From: an uncultured Chitinophaga sp.
GTDB lineage: Bacteria > Bacteroidota > Bacteroidia > Chitinophagales > Chitinophagaceae
Direction of reading: 5' to 3'
Length of the DNA stretch: 64,000 nucleotides
Assembly: GCF_937898475.1 (NCBI RefSeq)
Contig: NZ_CALEJS010000021.1
Location: forward strand, 54,479-118,478
Shown: positions 44,001-51,943 of the stretch, piece by piece
Numbering within the stretch: position 1 is the stretch's first letter
How the letters are laid out: each line of letters begins with the position of its first letter
Notes under the pieces: generated by a model
Seen by the model: only the letters and a program-made list of their open reading frames with translations
What the model was told of the DNA's origin: nothing
The model's database searches: none
Position numbers and translations under genes: made by a program

Positions 44001-44465
44001 GGCAGGAGAGAAGGCGCCGATAGCAATGCCGTTGAAGCGTATCATCAGGATGTCTGTCCATTTGTATGGCTTGCCTTTCTCCAGCTGTATAGGCTTCGGG
44101 CTGAGGTTTTTAAGGGCGGTGGAAAATGCTTCGTTATTGAGATGGATTGGTATGATCTCCAGCCCAGACAGTTCCGGTTTAACCTTATGCAGGGCCAGCA
44201 GGCTTAAGAGGCCTCTCCACTCCTGTATGCACTTCTTTCTCAGCGGATGCCTGGAGTTGGAGCGCATAGCAGACTGGAAAAGTAATGGTCTTGCCCATAT
44301 ATCGGGTATGGAGGATACTCCCTTTGTAAGCGCCTGCTCATCGATCACTATCCCATCGCTGATACCCAGAATGATTTTTTTTTCATTATTGAACCAATGC
44401 GCATTTTCTTTGGGAACGGGAATATTGGCATCGAGTTCAGGCAGGAAAAAATGATTTTGCGGCAT
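41013..44465 (-). CDS. 1150-residue protein with actin/Hsp70-type ATPase domain
   Basis: The C-terminal half is an actin/Hsp70-superfamily ATPase: phosphate-1 motif WTVGIDFGTSNTNVYKN near residue 566 and phosphate-2 motif AICLDVGGGTTDISIWYL near 790, with a further Gly-rich stretch later. The N-terminal half of about 560 residues is not an ATPase; it contains SSIPDIWARPLLFQSAM, IQEWRGLLSLLAL and YKWTDILMIRFNGIAIGA and may be a scaffold or client-binding region. The size is far above DnaK, MreB or ParM. Gene order places it between the tubulin-like GTPase (10 bp upstream) and the small Hsp70 (2 bp downstream). Remote similarity to SrfB-like proteins is possible but not established. Confidence 0.8.
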   Translation of the reverse strand: MPQNHFFLPELDANIPVPKENAHWFNNEKKIILGISDGIVIDEQALTKGVSSIPDIWARPLLFQSAMRSNSRHPLRKKCIQEWRGLLSLLALHKVKPELSGLEIIPIHLNNEAFSTALKNLSPKPIQLEKGKPYKWTDILMIRFNGIAIGAFSPATLVYTGVDYSHRLKQVAFSFKDKDGFLAPPENKEDGLEYLGEWLYHLQKKLIPIFYADQSNPDNAVVSTINELLNDWLDEIRMKLGLKENASIDVKTHKVAEDAIDVKGVATFLAEYNVYERLLHPLRRDETIKSDELISDILLQSSRKKELRVVMITEKILSEQVNIWNGLIPKSLGDNSKAIIERFFNAPSGQTINGIDIGSDKGMWVRPELYFLSPTLLKAKNGYMLNDPEEELNINKKYILPFRKEILSFFSANEIKEKLNPSFKDEGSTVKFSFYLPMEGRSGYKVERTYKTKVNQSEEGEIVEVDAPILEIFPDYLGESWRRYYLFQGKADSFHMQPIVEGEIAITQDRERQLKHDHVSERVKISQLFGDNCFPEAIAVNNEKDAALGLLLIEKKNSVQGLKHTWTVGIDFGTSNTNVYKNRGSADSAERWSYNFPDYYRSITESDPEIRNHALEEYFFPTRKVILPIPSTLKIYNLANKETMVLDYFIYYPLAYKFPDNVLSDIKWDGAGERNTEYFLESLLFLLLIEVVRENVSEVRLACSYPKAFSTTNIEVFQREWERVFEKLLKYDGAIQNYRVLDIHREVTADNEIKIRIKKPIFKTEGIAAGEYFASPLTIKDISQRANKEIAAICLDVGGGTTDISIWYLNNIAFDASVLLAGRQLASILQTNNRVCELLFTKEAAIALEEKKNEPGYFSARLNLILKNEEERVQEMLVKHANNKDVQQLRQIIALEFGALSFYAAEVCISTNEQVGGLLTRISDDGINLHWGGNAAKLINWIDFGKYNKQGIASRILNAAFFNCLNDKSALPQPVKAKAVEQLQSPGYKSEASGGLVVMDLDNNNGLLSGSSNDMNDEYDMPSESTNVHQFYAGVVCGENIELLDRSVPFHMPISNRDLFDETNRTRFKTTSLDRLIRFIDILNFFGIKNGLFTEDTKIVLGEAEKRIIRDGVLKEYIRMQSLKESQRLIEPVFIIEIKLLLEIIKSKMI

Positions 44466-44475
44466 ACAGTTTGTT

Positions 44476-46059
44476 TTAATTCACATTGTAATTCAGCTTA
44501 TTGAATCTGCTGGCGCCCTCATAAAAAATAGTGATGAATTTACTGGCGGCTTCTGTGAGGTTCCGGTTCTTTAATGTTACCTGGTTCAGACCGGCTGTTT
44601 TAAATTCATTTATATCTTTCCCCTTATTCTCCTGCTCATTTTTGAGTAAAAAGCCGATATTCCTCCTGGTAGTTTCATCTTCCGGGTTGATCAGGTTGAA
44701 CGGTTTGCCTATCATCGGCTCCCCGTTTACAAGCATTTTTTTATCTACCAGGTTAACTTTACCTGAAGCGTCGTCCATGGCTGCTATCCAGAAAAGATAA
44801 TCGGACAGGAAACGGGAGAAAACGTCCAGGGTATCCTTATGCTGCATTTGCCTGGGGTCTTTTACCTTTTCCTTTTCATCTTTTTCATTGAAGCGGAAAT
44901 ATTCCGCATACCATGCATCTTTTATTTCTTTGTGTTGAGTATTGAGTATTTTTTTGCCGAGCGTGAGAAATGTATAGGCAAATACCGTCATGTTGGTCAT
45001 AAGCGATTTCAGCGCGGTTTGCGTCTGGCGTATCAGCAGTGGGTCCCGGCTTGTAGGAAGGTCGTTCCAGCTGATGGTTTTATTGTCACGACAGGCTGTG
45101 AACAACATTTTATCGGTTTCACCTTTTATTTCCGGTTGTTCAAAAAAGTCAAATGCTGCAAGAGAGGATACCACTTCGATGTAATGCGGCATATTTTCCT
45201 GGTCTTTAGCGCCGGTGCTGAATTTGCCTACCTTTTGCGCAAGAGAGTCGCCTATAAAATATATCTGGTCAAAGCCGAGGTCCTTTTCATTATAATATTG
45301 GAGCGCCGCTTTTGTGGCAATTGGAAAATCGTTTCCGGTAACAAACATCTTCTCTGTCTTTTCGGCTTCGGGGTCCGGATCAAAGTTGAAGTAAGGTAGT
45401 ATCAGAGCACCGCCAAGCAGGATCTGGCTCACGTTCTCCAGCAATTTTGCAAAAGGGTGAAACTTAAGTATCTGTTTTGATCCAAATGTAGGAAACCCTG
45501 CAGCGCCGGTTCCGCCAAATACGGAGCCTACCAGGAATACCCTTATATCGTTGGCTTTTTTGCTTCCGGCGAGGTCATCGAACAGCATTTTAAAAGGATA
45601 GTTATCCTGCGGAGGATTAGACATGACTACTGCGCCGATGGAGGGATGACCTCTGAAGCCCTCGTTCAGTTCAGTGTCCAGCTCATTACGTGTAAATAAG
45701 ATGGACGCAAATTCTGCCAGTTCAGGTTGGGTCTGTTTTGTATTTTCATAATTGATGAAGTTTGAAAGCGTAGTGCCTCTGTCGCTGAATATTTCCCAGA
45801 CAAGGCCTTTTTCATCCGGTGGTATCTTTATATGTGTTTTGAAGATGGGAATATCTGCTGTTCTTTGCAGGCTGTTCCTGCACTTGATATAGTTTGTGAT
45901 TGTAGTCTTGGTGCGCGTCAGATTGCCGTTTCCCGCATCTGGGTCAATAAGAAATATGGACAGTTCGTCTGGTCCGTAGCCAGCTGCGCAGAGGTTAATG
46001 GTAGCCTCAACTACTCGTGCGCCGGTGCCACCTATTCCGATAAGATAGTTTTTGGGCAT
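44476..46059 (-). CDS. Tubulin/FtsZ-superfamily GTPase-like protein (tubulin-like)
   Basis: A 527-residue protein. The N-terminal nucleotide loop YLIGIGGTGARVVEATINL (residues 5-23) leads into the strand IFLIDPDAG, and the tubulin signature-like loop VGSVFGGTGAAGFP (177-190) corresponds to the GGGTGxG loop of FtsZ/tubulin. This combination is typical of the bacterial tubulin-like group rather than cell-division FtsZ (about 380 residues, different C-terminus). The C-terminal 250 residues are helical and charged (EKDEKEKVKDPRQMQ), perhaps for partner binding. GTP binding is well supported; polymerisation is not shown. It lies 17 bp downstream of the four-helix protein gene. Confidence 0.82.
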   Translation of the reverse strand: MPKNYLIGIGGTGARVVEATINLCAAGYGPDELSIFLIDPDAGNGNLTRTKTTITNYIKCRNSLQRTADIPIFKTHIKIPPDEKGLVWEIFSDRGTTLSNFINYENTKQTQPELAEFASILFTRNELDTELNEGFRGHPSIGAVVMSNPPQDNYPFKMLFDDLAGSKKANDIRVFLVGSVFGGTGAAGFPTFGSKQILKFHPFAKLLENVSQILLGGALILPYFNFDPDPEAEKTEKMFVTGNDFPIATKAALQYYNEKDLGFDQIYFIGDSLAQKVGKFSTGAKDQENMPHYIEVVSSLAAFDFFEQPEIKGETDKMLFTACRDNKTISWNDLPTSRDPLLIRQTQTALKSLMTNMTVFAYTFLTLGKKILNTQHKEIKDAWYAEYFRFNEKDEKEKVKDPRQMQHKDTLDVFSRFLSDYLFWIAAMDDASGKVNLVDKKMLVNGEPMIGKPFNLINPEDETTRRNIGFLLKNEQENKGKDINEFKTAGLNQVTLKNRNLTEAASKFITIFYEGASRFNKLNYNVN

Positions 46060-46076
46060 TGGTTGCTGTATTAGTA

Positions 46077-46538
46077 TTATTTAAAGAAAGGGATATATTT
46101 TACGGTTCTTGGCGACATAAAGAATGTGCAAAACCAGAAGAAGAACCAGGTATGCAATGACAGCATGCAGAAAATGATTGCCCAGTCTTTTGTTGCCATT
46201 CCTTCTGATAGATTGATGATCACCAGTATAAAAAGGAGCGCGACAGCGCAGATAATCTGTAGTATAATGGAGCTTAGCCATACTCTTTTAGCCTTGTCTA
46301 ACCTGCCCGCCGTGGTATCCAGGCTGCCGTAATAGTACCAGTAAAGACAATTGAGAATACCTGCAAAGGCTGCCAGCCCGAGGAAAAGCCGGTAACTGGC
46401 AAGAAAGTCTTCCGGTGTGGAGGATGCCAGCGTTAAAGATTCGCTGAAAACGCCGCCGAAGAAAATGGCAGTAATAACCCAGAGTATTACGCCTAACGCA
46501 GTTGTGAGAAGGTAGTTTAAGGGGCTCTTGTTCATCAT
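46077..46538 (-). CDS. Four-helix membrane protein of the tubulin-like operon
   Basis: A 153-residue integral membrane protein with helices LLTTALGVILWVITAIFFGG, LFLGLAAFAGILNCLYWYYY, VWLSSIILQIICAVALLFIL and IIFCMLSLHTWFFFWFCTFF. It starts with ATGATG immediately after the stop codon of the vWA gene (no spacer), so it is translationally coupled. No family recognised. A membrane anchor or sensor for the cytoplasmic NTPases is plausible. Confidence 0.75.
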   Translation of the reverse strand: MMNKSPLNYLLTTALGVILWVITAIFFGGVFSESLTLASSTPEDFLASYRLFLGLAAFAGILNCLYWYYYGSLDTTAGRLDKAKRVWLSSIILQIICAVALLFILVIINLSEGMATKDWAIIFCMLSLHTWFFFWFCTFFMSPRTVKYIPFFK

Positions 46539-47816
46539 CTATCGTTTAGATATGTTAATGTAAAATTTTGCGATGTAGGAAGGTGAGATGGCGGCATTGG
46601 CCACCAGTAAGGTAGAGCAGAGCTTATCGAAGTTATAGGTCTTACTGGCGGATGGGGTACCCGGAACAGGTCGATCTGTAGAAAAATCTTTTACCCAGGC
46701 GGGGGCAACCAGCCCGTTCAGCTCATCAGGTTTAAGCAGCACTTCATAAGAATAATAGCCTTTTGTACCATTGTTCTTTAATGTAAGCACCGCGGTTAAG
46801 CTGTCGCCTGATCGCCGGATACTTTCTATGGAAATGTCATTGGTCAGCACACTGTCAATTACCTTGTTTTTGGGATCAGTGACACTCTTCTTATATGCCA
46901 CTATTTTCAGGTTCGGGGCGGAAAAATCGGCACACCGGGTATTCCTGTCAAGTTTAACCAGCAAATTGAGGCGGCCGTCTTTCCCTTCACGCATAATGAA
47001 GTTGAAGGAATGTGGGTTAAGGGATTTTTTATTAGTAAGGGAAGTGGCATCTCTTGTTTTGCTGAGGGAAACGTTGAAAGACCGGTTAATGTACCTGGAA
47101 ATGATCAGGAACTGTTCTTCCTTTATGAATGGTTTGCTCTTCAGAGATTCAAATAACAATTCCGTGTTGTACAGGTTACCAAATACAATTGCATACAGGG
47201 GCCTTTCGCTTGATTTCAGCGTGTAACCGGAGGGGAAGCCCTGTACATCAAATACTTTTCCATCGAAGGCACTCCTGATACCAATAATACCTACAGTGAT
47301 GCCATTTGCGAAACATTTCTGTTTTAGCTTTTCTACCATGGCGTTTACATCCCCTTCATCCTGGAAGAGGTCTGTTACCAGCACGCTTAACCTGCTGGTA
47401 TCTGTTCTTTTAACAACACTGTCTATATAGGTTTTGGTAAAAATGCCTTTCTCATGATAAAAGGCAGGGTTGTTTTTGGCTGAAAGGAACTCCGTTCTGC
47501 TTACAGGCCTGATGGACTCACCGAACTTATAATACCTGGCGTCGGTATTTTTCCAGGCGGAAAGCGCGCTTGCTTCCAGCTGGTCCAGGAACTGGCTGTA
47601 AATCGATGCATCATTCACGGCAAATCCTTCCATGGAGGAAGTGGCATCCAGGTAAACATCCAGATCTATTCGCGCGGTCTTTTGGGGAGGAGGTCCTACT
47701 ACCTCTTTGTCAGAATAGTCCCATTTGATCTCGGGATCTTTGGCGGTACATCCTCCCAGGGTCATCAGCACGACAATGCCACCGAGAAAAGGAAAATAGT
47801 TCCTTTTAGGATTCAT
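46539..47816 (-). CDS. vWA-like lipoprotein
   Basis: A 425-residue exported lipoprotein, Cys23 in VVLMTLGGCTAKD. A von Willebrand factor A-type fold begins near residue 48 with DLDVYLDATSSMEGF; the metal site reads D57-x-T59-x-S61, a D-x-T/S-x-S MIDAS variant, and a later TD pair (SVLVTDLFQDEGD) supplies the remaining ligand. The C-terminal half is beta-rich (LNLLVKLDRN, LTAVLTLKNNGTKGYYSYEV). It is the first gene of the seven-gene operon. vWA proteins often act as metal-dependent adaptors, so it may be the periplasmic sensing or coupling part. Confidence 0.82.
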   Translation of the reverse strand: MNPKRNYFPFLGGIVVLMTLGGCTAKDPEIKWDYSDKEVVGPPPQKTARIDLDVYLDATSSMEGFAVNDASIYSQFLDQLEASALSAWKNTDARYYKFGESIRPVSRTEFLSAKNNPAFYHEKGIFTKTYIDSVVKRTDTSRLSVLVTDLFQDEGDVNAMVEKLKQKCFANGITVGIIGIRSAFDGKVFDVQGFPSGYTLKSSERPLYAIVFGNLYNTELLFESLKSKPFIKEEQFLIISRYINRSFNVSLSKTRDATSLTNKKSLNPHSFNFIMREGKDGRLNLLVKLDRNTRCADFSAPNLKIVAYKKSVTDPKNKVIDSVLTNDISIESIRRSGDSLTAVLTLKNNGTKGYYSYEVLLKPDELNGLVAPAWVKDFSTDRPVPGTPSASKTYNFDKLCSTLLVANAAISPSYIAKFYINISKR

Positions 47817-48265
47817 TTTCTGTTATTTATTTTTAGTGTGATGAAAACGGTTTACAGAACAAAGCCCTCGTTAACAGACTTACCGCTTGGCAGCAGGCCT
47901 TAGGTAAGGGAGCTAAAATAAATAACACTGGCTACCACATCTGGCGGTGTGATAGACAATCTTTGGAGTTTGAATAAGTTGTCGGATAATGTAGTATCAG
48001 CCTTTGGGATTAGTTGTATTTCCAGTCTTTTTTTGCACTTGTCTTATCCAATTCTCCATTTTATCTCATATGTTTATCAGTATCAATGAATTATGAATCG
48101 ACGATAGTTTGGTAAAAATATTGTATATCAAATATAGGGTTCCTTATTTTATTGAAATGTTAATGAAATGTAAACGGAGGCTTAATCTTGTTGCCAGGAT
48201 GCGGTTATGGCCTGGTTGAGAGGGCAAACACCGGACTTTCCGGCTGCAAAGCGCGAATTACCCAC
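47817..48265. other. AT-rich promoter region between divergent units
   Basis: No credible gene in 450 bp. It should hold the promoter of the minus-strand operon; a -7 match is present at 48129. Nothing else was recognised, apart from TTTGG-rich tracts and a general A/T bias. Confidence 0.45.
48129..48136 (-). promoter_or_regulatory. Candidate -7 box of the tubulin-like/Hsp70 operon
   Basis: On the minus strand the sequence reads TATATTTG, an exact TAnnTTTG match. It implies a leader of about 300 nt before the vWA gene. No clean -33 TTG is visible, so confidence is low. Confidence 0.35.
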
Positions 48266-48375
48266 ATCATCCAAGGGCCACCTTTCCTCACTGACCTTTG
48301 CATGTAACTTTTTAAACGAACGTTTATTGAGCAAAGTAGAAGATAATTCATGGAAATGTCTTCGTATAAATACGC
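48266..48375 (+). pseudogene. SusC/TonB-dependent receptor gene remnant
   Basis: From 48269 the DNA reads ATCCAAGGGCCACC, identical over 14 bases to the intact SusC gene at about 31389, and continues nearly identical through a Trp-to-Cys change to AACGTTT. Translation gives PRATFP in one frame, then SLTFACNFLNERLL in the next, against PRATFPSLAFAWNFANERFF in the intact protein; a one-base deletion separates the two. The following NSWKCLRIN fits the next SusC block. Only this short barrel piece survives. The 85-codon frame at 48207-48464 that crosses it is therefore not a real gene. Confidence 0.65.
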
Positions 48376-48460
48376 TATTAAAGAGATATAAACACCAATT
48401 GACGAGGCCCGGTCAGCATAACAGAGAAACTTTTGCCCGATCTTTGATGCTTTCCAATCT

Positions 48461-49321
48461 ATGAGCAGGCAAATCTCTAACAGGTCAGTAAAAGTGAACG
48501 GTATTGATATTTTCTACCGCGAAGCCGGAGATAAGCGGAATCCGTCCATATTACTAATGCACGGATTTCCCGGTTCATCAGTGATGTTTAAAAACCTGAT
48601 GACAGCCTTATCAGACCGGTATCACCTGGTAGCGCCTGACTATCCGGGATTTGGGTTCAGCGCATTCCCGGACAGGCGCCTGTTTGAATATTCTTTCAGT
48701 AACATATCGGCATACATCCATCAGTTTACGGTTGAGATAGGTCTTCAATCGTTCACTATTTATCTGCACGACTATGGCTGCCCCATCGGACTGCGGTTAT
48801 GTGTAAATCATCCCGGAAAGATAGAACGGATCATTGTCCAGGATGGCAATGCCTATGATGAGGGCATGGGTCCTGAATGGGATGAAACAAAAGACTATTG
48901 GCAACATCCCACCCCGGAAAAAAAAGCGAAAGTGGCCGCATTCTTAAGTGAGGAAGGAATAAAGATGCAGTATACAGCGGGCTTACCCGAAGCACTGCTG
49001 CCCAGGATCAGTCCTGAGCTATGGTTACTTGACTGGGAGCTGATGAAAAGACCGGGTAACATTGACATGCAGTTTGAGCTGAATTGCGATTTCCGGCATA
49101 ACATCCGTATGTTCCCGGTCTTCCAGGAATATTTTCGCATACATCAGCCCCCGGCCCTGGTGATCTGGGGCAGGTATGATGCATTCTTTAGTGTAAATGA
49201 GGCGCCTTGCTACAAGCGCGATCTGCCTGCCGCACAGGTGCATATCATTGATGGCGGACATAAGCTGCTGGAAACAAATTTTGACGAGGTGCTACAACTG
49301 ATCGAGACGTTCTTAGGATAG
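48461..49321 (+). CDS. Alpha/beta-fold hydrolase (epoxide hydrolase/dehalogenase-like)
   Basis: A 286-residue alpha/beta hydrolase. Oxyanion loop HGFPGSS is at 34-40, the nucleophile elbow LHDYGCPIG holds an Asp (D104) as in haloalkane dehalogenases and epoxide hydrolases, with D240 (WGRYD) and H267 (DGGHKLL) completing the triad. The cap region (residues about 135-215) includes a WQHPTPEKKAKV run common in unassigned Bacteroidota and proteobacterial members. The gene overlaps the convergent rph by 9 bp at its stop. The upstream stretch is a SusC remnant, so this is a single-gene unit. Substrate unknown. Confidence 0.9.
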   Translation: MSRQISNRSVKVNGIDIFYREAGDKRNPSILLMHGFPGSSVMFKNLMTALSDRYHLVAPDYPGFGFSAFPDRRLFEYSFSNISAYIHQFTVEIGLQSFTIYLHDYGCPIGLRLCVNHPGKIERIIVQDGNAYDEGMGPEWDETKDYWQHPTPEKKAKVAAFLSEEGIKMQYTAGLPEALLPRISPELWLLDWELMKRPGNIDMQFELNCDFRHNIRMFPVFQEYFRIHQPPALVIWGRYDAFFSVNEAPCYKRDLPAAQVHIIDGGHKLLETNFDEVLQLIETFLG

Positions 49322-51943
49322 TATCTCTACATATCCATCTGTGCCATTCACACGGATACGTTGTCCATCTTTTATCAGCCTGGTAGCATGCTCCATTCCT
49401 ACAACCGCCGGTAAGCCATATTCGCGGGCAATGACAGCGCCATGGGTCATAGGTCCGCCCACTTCTGTCACCAGGCCTTTTATGGACACAAACAAAGTTG
49501 TCCAGCTGGGGTCAGTGAAAGTTGTAACCAGTATATCGCCCTCTTCGAGTGCAGCTGCTTCCATGTTGAGTATTACGCGGGCCCTGCCTTCTGCTACTCC
49601 GGATGAAACAGGTACACCCATAATAGCACCATCCGGGAGATGATCCTTTTGGTAATTTCCACGGATGATCTCTCCTTCAGATGTAATTACACGCGGGGGC
49701 GTTAATTTTTCAAATAGTTGAGAATCGTTTTTCCTTTTGCTGATGAGCTGGTAATCCAGTTGATGGTTTTGAATGACCGCGCGTAATTCATCAAAAGAAA
49801 GAAAATATATGTCTTCCTTTTCACGGATGATTCCCACTTTTACGAGTTGTTCTGCTTCCTGCAGTAAAGCCTGCTTATATACCAGGTAGCGGCTCACGAT
49901 GCCATATTTTGGATATTCGCGATAACCGCAGAGATTCCTCACCAGGTCGATCATTCTTTTTGTTTCCCTGGCTTTTTCTTCACCATCCGGCAATTGTTTC
50001 AGCCGGGTTAACAGCTCTTCTTCCTTTTTCAAAGCTTCCCGGAGCCCCTGTTCAAACTTCCGTTTACTGGCGCCTGGCTTGTGGTTGCTGATGTTGCTGA
50101 GGATCATGGGGATCAGTGTAGCAGGTTTTTCAATCCAGCGTGGCCGTGTTATGTCGATCTCACCTGCACATCGCATTCCATATTTATTGAGGAACGCAAG
50201 AATAGCATCTTTGCTTGCTTGTCCGCCGGTTAGCTGAGGAAGTTTGTCCAGGAAGCTGTCGTGTTTTGCATCCTGCAGATAGTTAATTACTGCCGGGTAG
50301 GGGCGGATAACATCTGCCACATCCAGCAATGCCAGTCCCATAGCCGAGGTAATATTATTGGAGACAGATTGGGAGAGTGTATCTGCTGCCCCTTTTTCAC
50401 CCAACCACTCTTCCATTTTTTCATTGATCCAGGAAGCGGCATTCATACCGGTCATTATTACACCGAAAGTTTGCGGATCAAATAATTCCTTCTTGGATAC
50501 CTTGATGTCTTCCAGGATGAAATCAACCAGTTCCACGCCTGTTTTCTCCCGGATGTTCTGTTTTAAAGCTGCTACAGAAGCTTCATTACGCCGGATCAGT
50601 TCATCTACAATTGTTGGATCGTAATCAGCCAGTGTCTGGAAATCACGGACTGGGGCGCCATTACCGGGCTGCTGATCTTTTTCATCAGCAGGTAATAATT
50701 TTATAAAGTCCCGTTCTATGATGGTGGTAAGTGCATCTTTAAAAAGAAGATCTGATTTAGCTAACACGTTTATCATGACCTGTCTTCTGGCTGGAGAGGC
50801 CAGGTCATCGGTGATATCCACAAATAGTCTACCGCCAGCCGTTTGCATGTGGCGTGCAGATAACTCGAAAAGGGACAGCCCCAGTGGTTTCATGGCGTCT
50901 GTCATCATCTGTTGATGACCAACAGAGATGTATACACGGTTTCCCTCGTCTTTGGCTTCAGGAACGGGGAATAAGGTGGTGATGGGGCGGCTCTGTACAA
51001 TATAAAAAGCATCTTCTGCCAGGCACCATTCAATATCCTGCGGACTGCCGAAATGCGCTTCGATCTTTCTGCCAATCTGCTCAAGCTGGAGGATCTGTTC
51101 ATCTGTAAGCGTTTGCAGGTGCTGCAGCCCGGGAGCAATCGCCTGTTCTTTTGTTCCGCCATCTTCCGATGCATAAATGGCCAGTTGCTTGGCCGATATC
51201 TTCTTTTCGGTCAGTTGGCCGTTACGCACTTTATAGGTATCTGCATTTACCAGGCCGGAAACCAGCGCCTCACCGAGACCGAAGCTGGCCTCAATGGATA
51301 CTATCTTCCTGTTACCAGTGACAGGATCTGCTGTAAACATAATTCCTGCGGCCTGCGGAAAGATCATTTGCTGAACTACAACAGACAGGAATACTTTACG
51401 GTGATCAAAGCGGTTTTGATGGCGGTAGGAGATGGCTCGTTCGGTAAACAGCGATGCCCAGCATTTACTGATGTACCGAAGAATGGTTGTTTTTCCGCTT
51501 ATGTTCAGGTAAGTATCCTGCTGACCAGCAAAGGATGCAGTTGGCAGATCCTCCGCGGTTGCGCTGGAACGTATTGCAAAGGCGCTGGTGTTTCCAAGCC
51601 AGGAATGCATTTGGGTGATATCTTCCGTAATATCTTCGGGGATGGTTATTTCCTCAATAGCGTGACGGATCCTGCCGCTTAGCTCACGAACCTTATGATG
51701 GTCTTCCGGTTGCAGCAGGGTTAACTGATCCAGCAGGTCGTTCACCTGCGAAGATGATGCGATGATCTTTTTGAAGGCCGCTGTGGTGATACAATAGCCA
51801 TCCGGTACTGAAATCCCCTGTATCCTGGAAAGTTCTCCCAGGTTGGCACCTTTACCGCCAACCACTTCAACTTTTGTTTTGTCGATATCCCGGAAGCTAA
51901 GAACAAATGAAAGATTACTCATAGTTGTCACGTTTGTTGACAT
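49313..51943 (-). CDS. rph: Rifampin phosphotransferase
   Basis: An 876-residue three-domain enzyme that inactivates rifamycins by ATP-dependent phosphorylation. The N-terminal ATP-grasp part begins VVGGKGANLGELSRIQGIS and contains AIRSSATAEDLPTASFAGQQ. The middle helical rifamycin-binding domain covers about 330-750. The C-terminal swivelling phosphohistidine domain has GGPMTHGAVIAREYG with catalytic H834. PEP synthase itself carries a GGRTCHA-type motif and a PEP-binding barrel not seen here, so rph is favoured. The start overlaps the MarR stop by one base (TAATG), so the two form an operon under MarR control. Resistance is predicted, not shown. Confidence 0.88.
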   Translation of the reverse strand: MSTNVTTMSNLSFVLSFRDIDKTKVEVVGGKGANLGELSRIQGISVPDGYCITTAAFKKIIASSSQVNDLLDQLTLLQPEDHHKVRELSGRIRHAIEEITIPEDITEDITQMHSWLGNTSAFAIRSSATAEDLPTASFAGQQDTYLNISGKTTILRYISKCWASLFTERAISYRHQNRFDHRKVFLSVVVQQMIFPQAAGIMFTADPVTGNRKIVSIEASFGLGEALVSGLVNADTYKVRNGQLTEKKISAKQLAIYASEDGGTKEQAIAPGLQHLQTLTDEQILQLEQIGRKIEAHFGSPQDIEWCLAEDAFYIVQSRPITTLFPVPEAKDEGNRVYISVGHQQMMTDAMKPLGLSLFELSARHMQTAGGRLFVDITDDLASPARRQVMINVLAKSDLLFKDALTTIIERDFIKLLPADEKDQQPGNGAPVRDFQTLADYDPTIVDELIRRNEASVAALKQNIREKTGVELVDFILEDIKVSKKELFDPQTFGVIMTGMNAASWINEKMEEWLGEKGAADTLSQSVSNNITSAMGLALLDVADVIRPYPAVINYLQDAKHDSFLDKLPQLTGGQASKDAILAFLNKYGMRCAGEIDITRPRWIEKPATLIPMILSNISNHKPGASKRKFEQGLREALKKEEELLTRLKQLPDGEEKARETKRMIDLVRNLCGYREYPKYGIVSRYLVYKQALLQEAEQLVKVGIIREKEDIYFLSFDELRAVIQNHQLDYQLISKRKNDSQLFEKLTPPRVITSEGEIIRGNYQKDHLPDGAIMGVPVSSGVAEGRARVILNMEAAALEEGDILVTTFTDPSWTTLFVSIKGLVTEVGGPMTHGAVIAREYGLPAVVGMEHATRLIKDGQRIRVNGTDGYVEILS

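Noticed and set aside
44476..46059. Cell-division FtsZ
   Set aside because: Too long, different C-terminal half, loop GGTGAAG instead of the FtsZ GGGTGTG, and no fts or mur genes around.
48207..48464. 85-codon plus-strand frame overlapping the hydrolase start by 4 bp
   Set aside because: It crosses a frameshifted SusC remnant in the wrong frame for part of its length; the apparent ATGA coupling with the hydrolase is coincidental.
49313..51943. Phosphoenolpyruvate synthase (ppsA)
   Set aside because: The GGPMTHG motif, domain order and MarR linkage fit rifampin phosphotransferase; the PEP-binding barrel signature of PEP synthase was not seen.
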